Source: CAVQBP01 sp964448105 (GTDB lineage: Bacteria; Bacteroidota; Ignavibacteria; Ignavibacteriales; Ignavibacteriaceae). From it: 48,699 nt of DNA. Location: assembly GCA_964448105.1 (NCBI GenBank), contig CAYUVK010000028.1:1-48699 (forward strand). The letters run 5' to 3'. This document shows positions 16,918 to 26,376 of the stretch, piece by piece; within the stretch, counting starts at the first letter, position 1; each line of letters opens with the position of its first letter. The position numbers were made by a program, and so were the translations under genes. The notes below the pieces were generated by a model. It saw nothing but the letters and a program-made list of their open reading frames with translations. It was not told the origin of the DNA and made no database searches.

Positions 16918-19566
16918 ATGTTCATCAAAACTACGAAAGTTCTTGCAGGGGTTTTTTCTATTCTACTTCTTGTTTGTTGTTTTAATTCTTTCTTATTAGC
17001 ACAAGGAAAAGGGAATATAAAGGGGAAAGTAATGGATGAGAATAATAATCCCGTACCTTTTGCTAATATTGTAGTTGAGGGTACTATAACCGGAGCTGCA
17101 TCTGATTCCAAAGGGGATTATGTTATTTCCAATTTAGACGCAAAGACTTATACTTTAAAGGCAAGTTCCGTGGGGTATAAAACAGATACTGCAAATGTTA
17201 CTGTAGTAGCAGGGCAAACAGTCGTACAAAATTTTAAATTGAGCAGAGATCTACTGAATTTAAATGAAGTGGTAGTTACAGGCGTTGTTGCCCCCTTATC
17301 AAAAATGAAATCAACGGTAGCAATCAGTACTATTACTCCGCGGGAATTAGAACAAGTGCAGCCTAGAAGTACAACAGAGATATTAAGATATGTACCAGGT
17401 TTCACCAGGATTGAAAGTTCCGGTGGTGAAGTAAATGAAAATATCAGCATGAGAGGAATTCTCGGTGTTGAATATGTAATGTTTATGGAAGACGGTTTGC
17501 CTGTATTCCCGACAATGCATACATTTTTTATGAATGCCGATAATCTTTTTAGACCAGATTTAAATATCCAGAAAGTTGAAGTTGTTAGGGGTGGGAATTC
17601 AGCGCTATTCGGTTCCAATACTCCGGGTGCTATAATTAACTTTATTGATAAAACCGGTGGTAATGAAACTAAAGGAATTATGAAATGGTCGGCTGCTACT
17701 CAGGGGTTTGCTAGATTTGATTTTGACGTTAATGGTCCTATAACTGATAATTGGCGTTACAATGTTGGCGGATTTTACAGATATGATCATGGTGTTAGAG
17801 ATCCGGGATTTCCTGGGATCAGTGGTGGTCAGCTAAAAGCCAATGTCACAAGGCTACTAGATAATGGATTCATAAGACTTTCAGCTAAATATATTAATGA
17901 CCGCAATCAATTTATTTTAGATTTACCTTTCCAGGGAACTGATAATCCTAACTATGTATCTGGATTAAGTGATTATGTATCGATGAATACAGCAGAAGGA
18001 AATAATGTAAGTGTTCCGACTCCGGATGGAAGATTAAACCTTCCTTTAGATCATGGTTTATATACAAATGCATACTGGTTAACTGCCGATGTAGCATTTA
18101 ATTTCGAAAATGGCTGGGGAATAGAGAATGCTGCTCAAATTATGAGCAATAACCAGGAATGGAATGCAATTTTGCCATTTGATGTTATGACAGTTGGAGA
18201 CTATTATAATAGCCTAAATCTACCGAGTGGATCACAGAAATATCTTTATTATACTAATTCCGATCTGGGGATAGATAAAATGCCGTTCAGCACCCCAAAT
18301 AATTTAATATCTCCGGGTGGAGAATGGCACGTTGAAAAACCTATCTCTGCATTCCAGGATCAATTTCAGTTAAAGAAAAGTTTTGGTCCACATAACTTCT
18401 CGCTAGGAATTTATTTTGCTAACTATGCTCAAACAAATAGATGGTACTTTACAAATATTCTAACGGATGTTAGAGATATTTCTAAATTTTTGGATCTAGT
18501 TGTTGTTAACGGAACAGATACAACTTATTACACAAAAGATGGATTTAGTAATTATATGTCAAATTATGTTAATGGTTCCGGAAGAACTACAATCTTTTCT
18601 GGTGTACTTGGTGGAAGTTTACAGCTGACTGACCAATTGAGAGCGGACTTGGGTATACGTTACGAATGGGATCAATTCAATCAAAGTGCGGAAAACACTT
18701 CTTCTGTTAATCTTGATGGAAAAAGTAACACTTTATATGATAATTCGGTTCTTTGGGGGAATAATTCTTATCGTCATTTTGATAAGTGGCTGCAGGATTA
18801 TGCAGCATCTATCGGATTAAATTATTCTATTAATGATAATTATGCAGTTTATGTTCAAGGGAGCCGCGCATATAAAATGCCTGCATTGGATGAATTCTTA
18901 AATGCAACTTCACAAGCTCAAGCTAACGTATTTGAAGATAGACAAGTATTAGCTGGAGAAGCCGGGATAAAGTATTCTTCACCCGTACTTGGTTATACAT
19001 TGGATGCATTCTATACGGTTCTAAAAAACATCACAAGCCAGGGAGCAGTAGTTGATCCAAATACCGGGCAGACGATATGGCTGGTTACAACTTCTCCTCA
19101 AAATAGATCTTATGGTTTAGAACTCGAGCTATCTGCAGCGCCCATCGAAGGTCTTAGGATTCTTGGAAATGGAACATTACTAAGAGCCGAGTTAGGAAAA
19201 GGTGCCGGTGCCGATATCGGAAGTCTGCTTAATGGTGTACCCGCATTTATCGGTAATATTTCCGGTACTTATTCTGTTAATGACTGGACACTTCTTGCAG
19301 ATTATCATTTTGTCGGAATTAGGTATACTGATATATCATCAGGAACTAATCTTCCGCCATATGGATATGTTAATTTTGGCCTATCATATACGATACCGAA
19401 TTCTGGTGTGACAATTAATGCTAATCTGTTAAATGCAACTATGTCTAAAGGTTTAGAAGAAGGTAATCCTAGAAAACTTCTATTTACCGGCGGACCAACT
19501 CCTATGTATCTAGCTAGACCAATCTTACCAACAAGATTTTCTTTGGATGCTAGCTATAGTTTTTAA
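16918..19566 (+). CDS. TonB-dependent outer-membrane receptor, probably for an alpha-glucoside
   Basis: Outer-membrane active transporter of 882 aa. A signal peptide (about 1-28, ending SFLLAQ) is followed by a carboxypeptidase-regulatory-like beta domain (about 32-118, GKVMDENNNPVPFANIVVEG), a plug domain (about 130-245: TTEILRYVPGFTRIESS, ISMRGILGVEYVMFMEDG, VEVVRGGNSALFGSNTPGAI) and a 22-strand barrel ending in SLDASYSF with the terminal aromatic residue required for assembly. No SusD-like lipoprotein gene follows, so it is a SusC-like receptor without a lid protein or a simple TBDT. The two following genes encode secreted glycosidases, which points to an oligosaccharide substrate. The start has the strong site GGAGGAACT. 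Confidence 0.92.
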   Translation: MFIKTTKVLAGVFSILLLVCCFNSFLLAQGKGNIKGKVMDENNNPVPFANIVVEGTITGAASDSKGDYVISNLDAKTYTLKASSVGYKTDTANVTVVAGQTVVQNFKLSRDLLNLNEVVVTGVVAPLSKMKSTVAISTITPRELEQVQPRSTTEILRYVPGFTRIESSGGEVNENISMRGILGVEYVMFMEDGLPVFPTMHTFFMNADNLFRPDLNIQKVEVVRGGNSALFGSNTPGAIINFIDKTGGNETKGIMKWSAATQGFARFDFDVNGPITDNWRYNVGGFYRYDHGVRDPGFPGISGGQLKANVTRLLDNGFIRLSAKYINDRNQFILDLPFQGTDNPNYVSGLSDYVSMNTAEGNNVSVPTPDGRLNLPLDHGLYTNAYWLTADVAFNFENGWGIENAAQIMSNNQEWNAILPFDVMTVGDYYNSLNLPSGSQKYLYYTNSDLGIDKMPFSTPNNLISPGGEWHVEKPISAFQDQFQLKKSFGPHNFSLGIYFANYAQTNRWYFTNILTDVRDISKFLDLVVVNGTDTTYYTKDGFSNYMSNYVNGSGRTTIFSGVLGGSLQLTDQLRADLGIRYEWDQFNQSAENTSSVNLDGKSNTLYDNSVLWGNNSYRHFDKWLQDYAASIGLNYSINDNYAVYVQGSRAYKMPALDEFLNATSQAQANVFEDRQVLAGEAGIKYSSPVLGYTLDAFYTVLKNITSQGAVVDPNTGQTIWLVTTSPQNRSYGLELELSAAPIEGLRILGNGTLLRAELGKGAGADIGSLLNGVPAFIGNISGTYSVNDWTLLADYHFVGIRYTDISSGTNLPPYGYVNFGLSYTIPNSGVTINANLLNATMSKGLEEGNPRKLLFTGGPTPMYLARPILPTRFSLDASYSF

Positions 19567-19571
19567 CCTTT

Positions 19572-19602
19572 GCAGGCGTCTATTATTAGGCGCCTGCTTT
19601 TT
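19572..19602 (+). terminator. intercistronic hairpin with T-run after the receptor gene
   Basis: GCAGGCG (19572-19578) pairs with CGCCTGC (19591-19597) around a 12-nt loop, followed by TTTTT. It lies six bases after the receptor stop and only about 15 bases before the GH65 start, so it may act as a partial terminator or as an mRNA-stabilising 3' end that makes receptor transcript more abundant than hydrolase transcript. Confidence 0.75.
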
Positions 19603-19616
19603 ACTCATATTACATT

Positions 19617-21797
19617 ATGGTTTTATGCCGAATATCTAAAAAAAACTTTTTAATCGTTTTAATTTCTTTATCGTTATTAACAATAACAAAAGCTCAAGAC
19701 TCTTCCTTTATATTTCAAACAAATCACTTTAAAGATTATACACCTGCAAGTTTAGGCAATGGTTATTTTAGTATTGAATCATCACTTCTAGGTTCCAAGG
19801 CAACCAGTTCATATATGGCCTGGGTATATGATCATGCTGATGGGGATGTATCCAGAATTGCTAGGCTGCCTGCATGGAATGAAATAAATTATTTTAACGG
19901 TACAGACTGGTTAAATGATACTCCACTAAATGGAAATGACTTTTCATCCTATAAACAAAAACTAAATATGAAAGAAGGAGTATTATATACCAAATATAAC
20001 TGGGATGATCACGAGAAGATTTCTTCAATTGAAACGGAAACATTTGTTTCAAGAAAAAATAAAAACTTAGCCGCTGTTAAATTTCAGGTTACACCGAAGT
20101 TTGCCGGGAAAGTAAAAATTTATTTACCGCTTAAAGAATGGAACCACCCGGTAAGAAAAAGATATGCAGAGTTAGAAAAGATCTTTCCAAATCCACCTGG
20201 TTCTTATCCTGCAGAATGGTACCCGGGTTATATGAAAATAATTAATAAAAATCTATATACAACCGGGGATGATATTGTTATTTGGATGATTTCGAAAGCC
20301 GATGGAAGACCTGTTTCTGTTGCAGAAGTTATAAATATTGGGTGGGATCATGAATTAAAAAATAAATCAATAAAAACAATTAATAAAAAAAATGAAATCG
20401 GAGCAGAAATTGAATTTGATGCTGAAGCAAATCAAACATATTCTTTTTATAAATATGTTTCCGCTGTTTCATCTAATGATTCTCAAGATTATATAATGTC
20501 AGCGAAAAAAAATTCTAACGAAGCAAAAGTAAAAGGATATAATACAGCTTTTCTTGAAAATAAAGAATCATGGAATGACATATGGAAAACAGATATTATA
20601 ATTAAAGATGATCCACCACTGCAGAAAATTGTCCATTCAATGATGTTCTATTTATTTTGCAGTATAAGAGCCGGAACTAATTTCAGTATTCCTCCTATGG
20701 GACTTGCTAATGACGGTTATTACGGACATATTTTTTGGGATGCTGATATCTTTATGTTCCCCTCTCTTCTTTTGATGCACCCCGGTATGGCTGAATCAAT
20801 GGTAAACTTTAGGTTTGAAGCTCTTAATGCGGCAAAAGAAAATGCAAAATTAAACGGGTATAAAGGAGCAATGTATCCATGGGAATCAGATGAAATAGGA
20901 AACGAAGCCACTCCAAAGTTTGCCTACCAGAATGCTTTATCTGAAAATCATATCACAGGTGATGTGGCTTTAGCACAATGGCAGTATTATTTAGCAACAG
21001 GCGATAAAAAATGGTTAGCCGATACCGGATATAGTGTAATAAAAGCAACAGCTGATTTCTGGATAAGCAGGGTTTCATTTAACAAGAAAAAAGATCGCTA
21101 TGAAATTAAAAATATTGTTTCGGTTGATGAAGGTCGAGTCGGAATAAATAACGATGCTTACACAAATTCAATCGCTAAAAAAAATTTAGAAATTGCAATA
21201 AAAGCAAGTAGCATTCTAAACAGAGATCTAAATCCCAAATGGGAAGAAGTAAAAGATAAAATTTTCATTCCTTATGATTCTTTGCATCAAATATATTCTA
21301 CTTATGAAAATGCACCTGACTCAATCTTAGGTGCTGTTGTTACTTTACTTAGCTATCCAATCGATGTAAATATGAGTGAAACTGCTAAAACAAACAATTT
21401 AGAAAATGCAGCAAAATTAATTTATAAAGAAGGTCCTGGTGCAATGATGACCGTTACATTACTGCCGGTTATAGCTGCAGAAGTTAAAAATGATAGCCTT
21501 CTAAACAGACTATCGGCAATATCGTATAAAGATTATTTACATCCTCCGTATAATGTATTAACTGAAACACCTCACAACAAATCAATTAATTTTATTACAG
21601 GTGCTGGGGGCTTTTTACAACAAATTATTTACGGCTACACAGGATTAAGAATAACAGATGAAGGAGTTGTGGGTAAATACAAGCCGATGTTACCTAAAAA
21701 TATAAAAGAATTAACACTTCAAAATTTTTATATTAGTGGGAGTAAATATGATATTAATGTTAAGGATAATAAATTAACATTAACTAAAAAAGAATAA
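19617..21797 (+). CDS. secreted glycoside hydrolase family 65-type enzyme (trehalase/glucosidase-like)
   Basis: Exported 726-aa enzyme with a signal peptide (about 10-26, LIVLISLSLLTITKAQ). It has an N-terminal beta-sandwich (about 30-290) and an (alpha/alpha)6 barrel (about 320-640). Segments typical of the GH65 acid-trehalase / glucosylgalactosylhydroxylysine-glucosidase branch are visible: PPMGLANDGYYGHIFWDADI, GYKGAMYPWESDEIGNE (around 415-430) and SENHITGDVALAQWQYYLAT. Phosphorylases of the same family are cytoplasmic, so an exported member is more likely a hydrolase acting on trehalose, kojibiose or a related alpha-glucoside. The catalytic acid could not be assigned with certainty by eye; the segment equivalent to the usual PEW reads PKF. 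It follows the TonB receptor after a hairpin. Confidence 0.82.
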   Translation: MVLCRISKKNFLIVLISLSLLTITKAQDSSFIFQTNHFKDYTPASLGNGYFSIESSLLGSKATSSYMAWVYDHADGDVSRIARLPAWNEINYFNGTDWLNDTPLNGNDFSSYKQKLNMKEGVLYTKYNWDDHEKISSIETETFVSRKNKNLAAVKFQVTPKFAGKVKIYLPLKEWNHPVRKRYAELEKIFPNPPGSYPAEWYPGYMKIINKNLYTTGDDIVIWMISKADGRPVSVAEVINIGWDHELKNKSIKTINKKNEIGAEIEFDAEANQTYSFYKYVSAVSSNDSQDYIMSAKKNSNEAKVKGYNTAFLENKESWNDIWKTDIIIKDDPPLQKIVHSMMFYLFCSIRAGTNFSIPPMGLANDGYYGHIFWDADIFMFPSLLLMHPGMAESMVNFRFEALNAAKENAKLNGYKGAMYPWESDEIGNEATPKFAYQNALSENHITGDVALAQWQYYLATGDKKWLADTGYSVIKATADFWISRVSFNKKKDRYEIKNIVSVDEGRVGINNDAYTNSIAKKNLEIAIKASSILNRDLNPKWEEVKDKIFIPYDSLHQIYSTYENAPDSILGAVVTLLSYPIDVNMSETAKTNNLENAAKLIYKEGPGAMMTVTLLPVIAAEVKNDSLLNRLSAISYKDYLHPPYNVLTETPHNKSINFITGAGGFLQQIIYGYTGLRITDEGVVGKYKPMLPKNIKELTLQNFYISGSKYDINVKDNKLTLTKKE

Positions 21798-21857
21798 TAT
21801 TATTTTTACATAATATTTAAAAAATATATTTTACCACAAATTTAATCCTATATATAA

Positions 21858-24362
21858 ATGACTAAACTAAAATTGATCCTTCTTACTAGTTTTTTAATAA
21901 TACCTCATTTAATAATGCCTCAATCAATCTCTCCTGTTTTGGAATTTCCGCAGCCCGGTTTGGATGACTTTTCTGCATATTCCGGTTATCAAACAAGATT
22001 CTATAAAGATGCAGATAATAATTCTATTCAAATTTCAATAGATAAAAAAGTCGGCAGGGTAGTTAACCTCTGGGCAGATGCAGCAGATGAAAGTATTTCA
22101 TTTAGTGTAAAAGACACTGCAGGAAATCCGGTTGAACTTTCATGGGTAACATTAAATGCAAATAATTCCACCGAGAAAAATGAAAGATATTTTCAATATA
22201 CGCTGGCTTCTAGTTCCCCAAATATTGATATCGGATTATTCATTTTAGGCTCAATGAGAGTGGAGAGAGATTTTCGTTACCAAAATCGATTTACACTTCC
22301 TTTAAATACCGATACTGTTTTTGTTCAGCATGAATTGGTAGATTTAATTAATAACATTAAAAGCTTACCGCGAGATAAGCAGCAATCTCAGCTATCTGCT
22401 TTAAAGGCGAACTCAATCAATTCATTAATTTCTAGATTAAAACCTTCAATTAACTATTTCCAGATTTCTTCTCAAAAGGGAGTTCTTATTGAACAACCGT
22501 ATTTTGATGCAAAAAATCATTTGAGTCTTGAAATAAGTGTTAAAGATAAAAATACTTCGGTAAGAGTATTACAAAATATGGTTCAAATTAAGAATTCAAA
22601 AGGAAATCCAATCATCCTTTATATTAAAATCGGAACCGACTCGCCAGCTCTTACTCCGTTGAGTCAAAATGAAATTTTTAATGAAAAATTTCTCAGTTAT
22701 TATGAAAAAGCCAAATCAGGATATTTCAGTTTACTAGCCAAGGATAACAATTTAAACAAAAGTGAAAAAGATTCGCTCACGAAATTCAAAAGAATGGAAA
22801 GACAGATAAAAAGCCTTGAGTTATTAAGTTCAAAAGAAAAATTGATGGCTGGCCTGCCGAATTTTGCAACGTATTTTGGGCGCGACATGATGATGTCAAC
22901 TTTAATGATGGAACCGATCTGGAAAGTTTCAATGCTGGAAAATGTAATTACTAGTGTGCTAAAAAAAATGAGATCCGACGGGAATGTTAGCCATGAAGAA
23001 GGATTAGCCGGGCAGGCAATCCGTGAAAATGCTGCAGCATATAATTCTCTTTTAAAAAAATATTTTTCTCTGAACGATGAAAATGAAAAGGACAGTATTC
23101 TTTCCAAAGCAACAGGAATTCTAAAAGACCTGCAAAAAACAACTGAAAATTACCGAATGATAGATGATGATTTTCAACTGCCGGTTTTAGTTTCACATTA
23201 TCTCGCACATAAAGAAATTTCAAATTCAAAAAAATTGAATTTTTTTAAATCTAAAATTAGTAAGAACGATCCTTCAACAATTTTGTCATTATTATTAAGA
23301 AACCTTGTTTACATAACAAATAACGCCTCCGCTTACATTAAAGATCCGAATGTATTAAATCTAATAAGTTTTATAAAATCTGAGGACGGTCACTGGCAGT
23401 CTGCAAGCTGGCGTGACAGCAGGGCGGGCTATGCAAATGGACGATTTGCAATGGATGTTAATGTTATTTGGGTCCCGAATGCATTGAAATCAATTCAAAA
23501 TATTCTAAGCTTTTTAAAAGAAAAAAATTTTACTGTTGATGATTTGATTAAACTGTATCCGGCAATAAAAGAATCTATACTCGAAGAGTTTTATACGGAT
23601 CCAGATAAATTAAATAATGCAGAAAACTTATGGAATGGCGTTGGTAAATACTTCTGGACTAATATACCATCTCAAGAAGTTAATGAAAAGATAAAAGCAA
23701 AATTAGAATGGCTGCCGAAAGAAGAGAGTATCTACTGGGAAAATAATTTAAAGAATAATTGGAAAGATAATCAGGATATTAAATTTCTAACTCTTTCTCT
23801 AGATGAAAACGGGAAAAGAATTGATATAGAGAATACAGACCCGGCAACCTCAATATTTTTAAACGATTTTACAGGACATATTTTAAATGATAAAATCACA
23901 CCTGATTCTGTAACCGATTTAATAAAAGTATTTATTATCCCTTTCCCGGCAGGTTTATTTGTTAATAGCCTTGGACCGTTAGTTGCAAATGATACTTATG
24001 CTTCAAAAGAAATATGGGAAACTTTTCAGCATGATAAATACCATTCTCCCTATGTAGTTTGGGGAAGAGAAGTAAATTTGATCTTTCTCGGTTTATCAAA
24101 ACAAATTTTAAATGCTTACGACACACAAGGAAATCTGAAAGATCAAAAACTTCAAAACTATGTAGAGGAATTAAAAAATATTTTGAAAAAGATACATTCT
24201 TCAGTTGAAGAATCCGGTTTGAAATATAATGAATTATGGAGTTACCAAATTGTTAATGGAAAACTCCATCCCGAAAGATATGAAACAACTTCAGATATTC
24301 AATTATGGAATATTACTAATTTATCGGCAGAATATTTAATGAATCAAATTCCGGATAATTGA
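21858..24362 (+). CDS. secreted large (alpha/alpha)6 glycosidase-like protein, family not assigned
   Basis: Exported 834-aa protein; signal peptide about 1-22 (LKLILLTSFLIIPHLIMPQ). I do not recognise the exact family. A beta-rich N-terminal third (about 25-270) is followed by a helical region whose motifs resemble six-hairpin glycosidases: AGLPNFATYFGRDMMMSTL with R342-D343 (debranching enzymes and GH15/GH63 relatives show AGLPWFGRD-type text), HWQSASWRDSRAGYANGRF (512-530), and YHSPYVVWGREVNL (about 728-741), like the YHxGxVW motif of amylo-alpha-1,6-glucosidases. It lies 60 bp after the GH65 gene, in the same direction, so the two enzymes and the receptor probably process one alpha-linked substrate. 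Activity, and hence GH family, is unknown. Confidence 0.65.
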   Translation: MTKLKLILLTSFLIIPHLIMPQSISPVLEFPQPGLDDFSAYSGYQTRFYKDADNNSIQISIDKKVGRVVNLWADAADESISFSVKDTAGNPVELSWVTLNANNSTEKNERYFQYTLASSSPNIDIGLFILGSMRVERDFRYQNRFTLPLNTDTVFVQHELVDLINNIKSLPRDKQQSQLSALKANSINSLISRLKPSINYFQISSQKGVLIEQPYFDAKNHLSLEISVKDKNTSVRVLQNMVQIKNSKGNPIILYIKIGTDSPALTPLSQNEIFNEKFLSYYEKAKSGYFSLLAKDNNLNKSEKDSLTKFKRMERQIKSLELLSSKEKLMAGLPNFATYFGRDMMMSTLMMEPIWKVSMLENVITSVLKKMRSDGNVSHEEGLAGQAIRENAAAYNSLLKKYFSLNDENEKDSILSKATGILKDLQKTTENYRMIDDDFQLPVLVSHYLAHKEISNSKKLNFFKSKISKNDPSTILSLLLRNLVYITNNASAYIKDPNVLNLISFIKSEDGHWQSASWRDSRAGYANGRFAMDVNVIWVPNALKSIQNILSFLKEKNFTVDDLIKLYPAIKESILEEFYTDPDKLNNAENLWNGVGKYFWTNIPSQEVNEKIKAKLEWLPKEESIYWENNLKNNWKDNQDIKFLTLSLDENGKRIDIENTDPATSIFLNDFTGHILNDKITPDSVTDLIKVFIIPFPAGLFVNSLGPLVANDTYASKEIWETFQHDKYHSPYVVWGREVNLIFLGLSKQILNAYDTQGNLKDQKLQNYVEELKNILKKIHSSVEESGLKYNELWSYQIVNGKLHPERYETTSDIQLWNITNLSAEYLMNQIPDN

Positions 24363-24425
24363 AGTAATTATTTCTCTAATTTTTTCAAAGGATTTGGAAA
24401 AATAAGAATTAAAAATATCTTATAT

Positions 24426-24773
24426 TTAATTTGAAACTATAGCAGCAACCTGCCTTGCAAGCTTTTGGTTATAGTCAATTGCAAGTCTTTTATAATTGAT
24501 TAAATCAACTATAGTTCCTATAAGGCAAATTCCGCCTGTAAAAAGATAAACCAGCCCCATTCCAATTTGATCCAGAACAAAACGCTGAACGCCGGCAACC
24601 CCGAAGAAACCGATTAGCGTAAGGAGAAGAATTGTCTGCGGGTCTTTTCTTCTTGAATTATAAATTGAAGCATACTGGCTGATTTGACTGTCATTCATAT
24701 CTTTAACTAACATTTGAATATATGCTATTTCTTCCTGTTCAACATTTGGTAAAAGAGTAAGTAACCTGTTCAT
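24426..24773 (-). CDS. TM2-domain membrane protein
   Basis: Protein of 115 aa with a hydrophilic N-terminal part (about 1-45) and a TM2 domain of two membrane helices joined by a short turn (LLLTLIGFFGVAGVQRFVLD, GLVYLFTGGICLIGTIVDLI). Its ATG overlaps the stop of the preceding DUF2752 gene by four bases (ATGA), so they are translationally coupled. TM2 proteins have no settled function in bacteria; pairing with DUF2752 recurs. Confidence 0.88.
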   Translation of the reverse strand: MNRLLTLLPNVEQEEIAYIQMLVKDMNDSQISQYASIYNSRRKDPQTILLLTLIGFFGVAGVQRFVLDQIGMGLVYLFTGGICLIGTIVDLINYKRLAIDYNQKLARQVAAIVSN

Positions 24774-25084
24774 TTTGACCTCACTAACCTTTTAAGATTA
24801 AGTAATATTTTTTTGCTTGTAAACTCAGGAAATAAAAGAATAAAAATCCTATTTACTAAAACCACAAAGGCAAAAATACCCAATGGATGTGTATTTATCG
24901 ATTTCATTATTTCGAAATGCATTAAATAATGAATTGATCTCCCCAATCCGCATCCGGGACAGAAGTCGATACCCAAATTCTTAAAAATACAAAAACTGTA
25001 ATGCGAATTTGTATCGACAAAAAATAAATAAATAAGTCCCAAAATCCAGATTAAAGCTTCAAGATTGAGAATTTTCAGTTTCAT
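24770..25084 (-). CDS. DUF2752 membrane protein
   Basis: Small 104-aa membrane protein with the DUF2752 signature FCPGCGLGRSIHYLM (about 41-55), two cysteines in a CPGCG motif that suggests metal binding or a redox pair, flanked by membrane helices (about 8-24 and 65-88). Function unknown. It forms an overlapping pair with the TM2 gene. Confidence 0.87.
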   Translation of the reverse strand: MKLKILNLEALIWILGLIYLFFVDTNSHYSFCIFKNLGIDFCPGCGLGRSIHYLMHFEIMKSINTHPLGIFAFVVLVNRIFILLFPEFTSKKILLNLKRLVRSK

Positions 25085-25245
25085 CTAACAGTAAATTACT
25101 TTAAAATAATTAACTATTCAAAAAAATTTGATAAGCGGCAGGAATTACAGTATAAAAGCTTTAATTTCTTTTTTAACTCAATTGATAGCTAATGTCACTA
25201 AGGATTTTGGGGCTAAAGTAGAATAATTTGGGAGCAATTCGTTTC

Positions 25246-25265
25246 ATCGCCTTAAGTGGCGGGAT
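25246..25265. repeat. short palindrome, possible degenerate dispersed repeat
   Basis: CGCC-TTAAGT-GGCG hairpin (25248-25261) flanked by TTTCAT on the left and GGATTATA on the right. These flanks resemble the ATCCC/GGGAT repeat units near 39.3 kb (TTTCAT...GGATT). It lies in the 247-bp spacer between the DUF2752 gene and the downstream dehydrogenase gene, which otherwise shows nothing recognisable. Confidence 0.35.
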
Positions 25266-25331
25266 TATATATGAAAACTTTTTTTGTAACTTCAGTTGAT
25301 AAAATAAAAACCAAATACTTTTAAGACTATT

Positions 25332-26192
25332 CTATTTATGTAAAAATTCATAAATAGCTGAAAAATCTTTTTTGCTTAAACCGTTTTTTATAGCAAGCCC
25401 ATAAATTTCTTTTGAGGTATTTGAGAGAGGAAGCGACATGTTATTTTCAAAAGCTGTTTGGGAAACTAAAAAAAGATCCTTTTGCATATGTTCCAGGGGA
25501 AATTCGGCTTCAAAATTTTTATTCTGTATTTTTTCTTTTTTACCTGATAAAAATGGAGGGGTTACCGGTCCTCCGAGTAGAGTATTAAATAATGTATCTT
25601 GAGCAAATCCCAAAGCTTCACCGAGAGTCATGGCTTCGGCAAAAGAAACCATAGCATTTGCCAGCATAAGGTTCACAACCATTTTCATTGAAGTTCCCAT
25701 CCCGTTTTCACCAAGATAAATTATCTTCTTTCCCATTGTCTCCATAATGGGCTTAGCTTCATCAAAATCTTTTTTATCCCCTCCTACTAAAATTGTCAAT
25801 TCACCTCTTTCAGCGGGACCTATAGTTCCCGCAACAGGGGCATCTAAAAATCTTACTTTTCTTTCTTTTGCTTTCATGCTCATTTTTTTAGAAAAAGAAG
25901 GATTAACCGTACTTGTATCAATCCACAAAGAATTTTCTTTAAGAGAAGATAAAAATCCATCATTACCCAGCGCCATTTCTTCAACAGCATCCGGGTTGGC
26001 AAGCATTGTAAATAATATGTCTGATTTTTCCCCCGCTTCTGCAGGTGACCCTGCTAATGATGCACCCTTTTTTACTAAAGGCCCGGCTTTTGCTTTTGTC
26101 CTGTTATAAACAATTAAATCATAATCATTCTTTAATAAATTTTCTGCCATCCTGCTCCCCATTATTCCAAGCCCTATAAATCCTACCTTCAT
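25332..26192 (-). CDS. NAD(P)-dependent beta-hydroxyacid dehydrogenase (HIBADH/GLYR family)
   Basis: Cytoplasmic oxidoreductase of 286 aa. The Rossmann signature GFIGLGIMGSRMAENLL (4-20) is followed by NRT (30-32); an arginine there usually favours NADPH. The substrate-binding segment DAPVAGTIGPAERGELTILV (117-136) and catalytic K170 with N174 in GMGTSMKMVVNLML are intact. This branch includes glyoxylate/succinic-semialdehyde reductases as well as 3-hydroxyisobutyrate and tartronate-semialdehyde enzymes; the sequence alone does not choose between them. The start has AAGGAG six bases upstream. Likely monocistronic. Confidence 0.88.
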   Translation of the reverse strand: MKVGFIGLGIMGSRMAENLLKNDYDLIVYNRTKAKAGPLVKKGASLAGSPAEAGEKSDILFTMLANPDAVEEMALGNDGFLSSLKENSLWIDTSTVNPSFSKKMSMKAKERKVRFLDAPVAGTIGPAERGELTILVGGDKKDFDEAKPIMETMGKKIIYLGENGMGTSMKMVVNLMLANAMVSFAEAMTLGEALGFAQDTLFNTLLGGPVTPPFLSGKKEKIQNKNFEAEFPLEHMQKDLFLVSQTAFENNMSLPLSNTSKEIYGLAIKNGLSKKDFSAIYEFLHK

Positions 26193-26376
26193 AATTCTCC
26201 TTAAAGTTTTTGTATTTTAAAAAAAAATTTCTTTAAAAATAATTATATAACATAAAACTAGATGTAATCTGCGATAAATTTTTTTTTGTAATTTTGTAAG
26301 GGAGGTTTTTATTAGCACAAATGAAATTAACTAATCTTAGGTTTCAGACTTATCTAATTCCTCCTGGTAGCTAATC

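Noticed and set aside
16787..16999. 70-codon plus-strand frame with a hydrophobic tail
   Set aside because: Its hydrophobic part is the receptor's signal-peptide DNA read in another frame, and it lacks its own good ribosome-binding site.
25085..25331. tRNA or small RNA gene in the spacer
   Set aside because: No cloverleaf or CCA end could be built; only a short CGCC/GGCG hairpin is present.
26321..26374. Possible 17-codon ORF on the plus strand with GGAGG about 15 bases upstream
   Set aside because: Spacing is too long for that ribosome-binding site, and the frame is too short and shows no recognisable feature.
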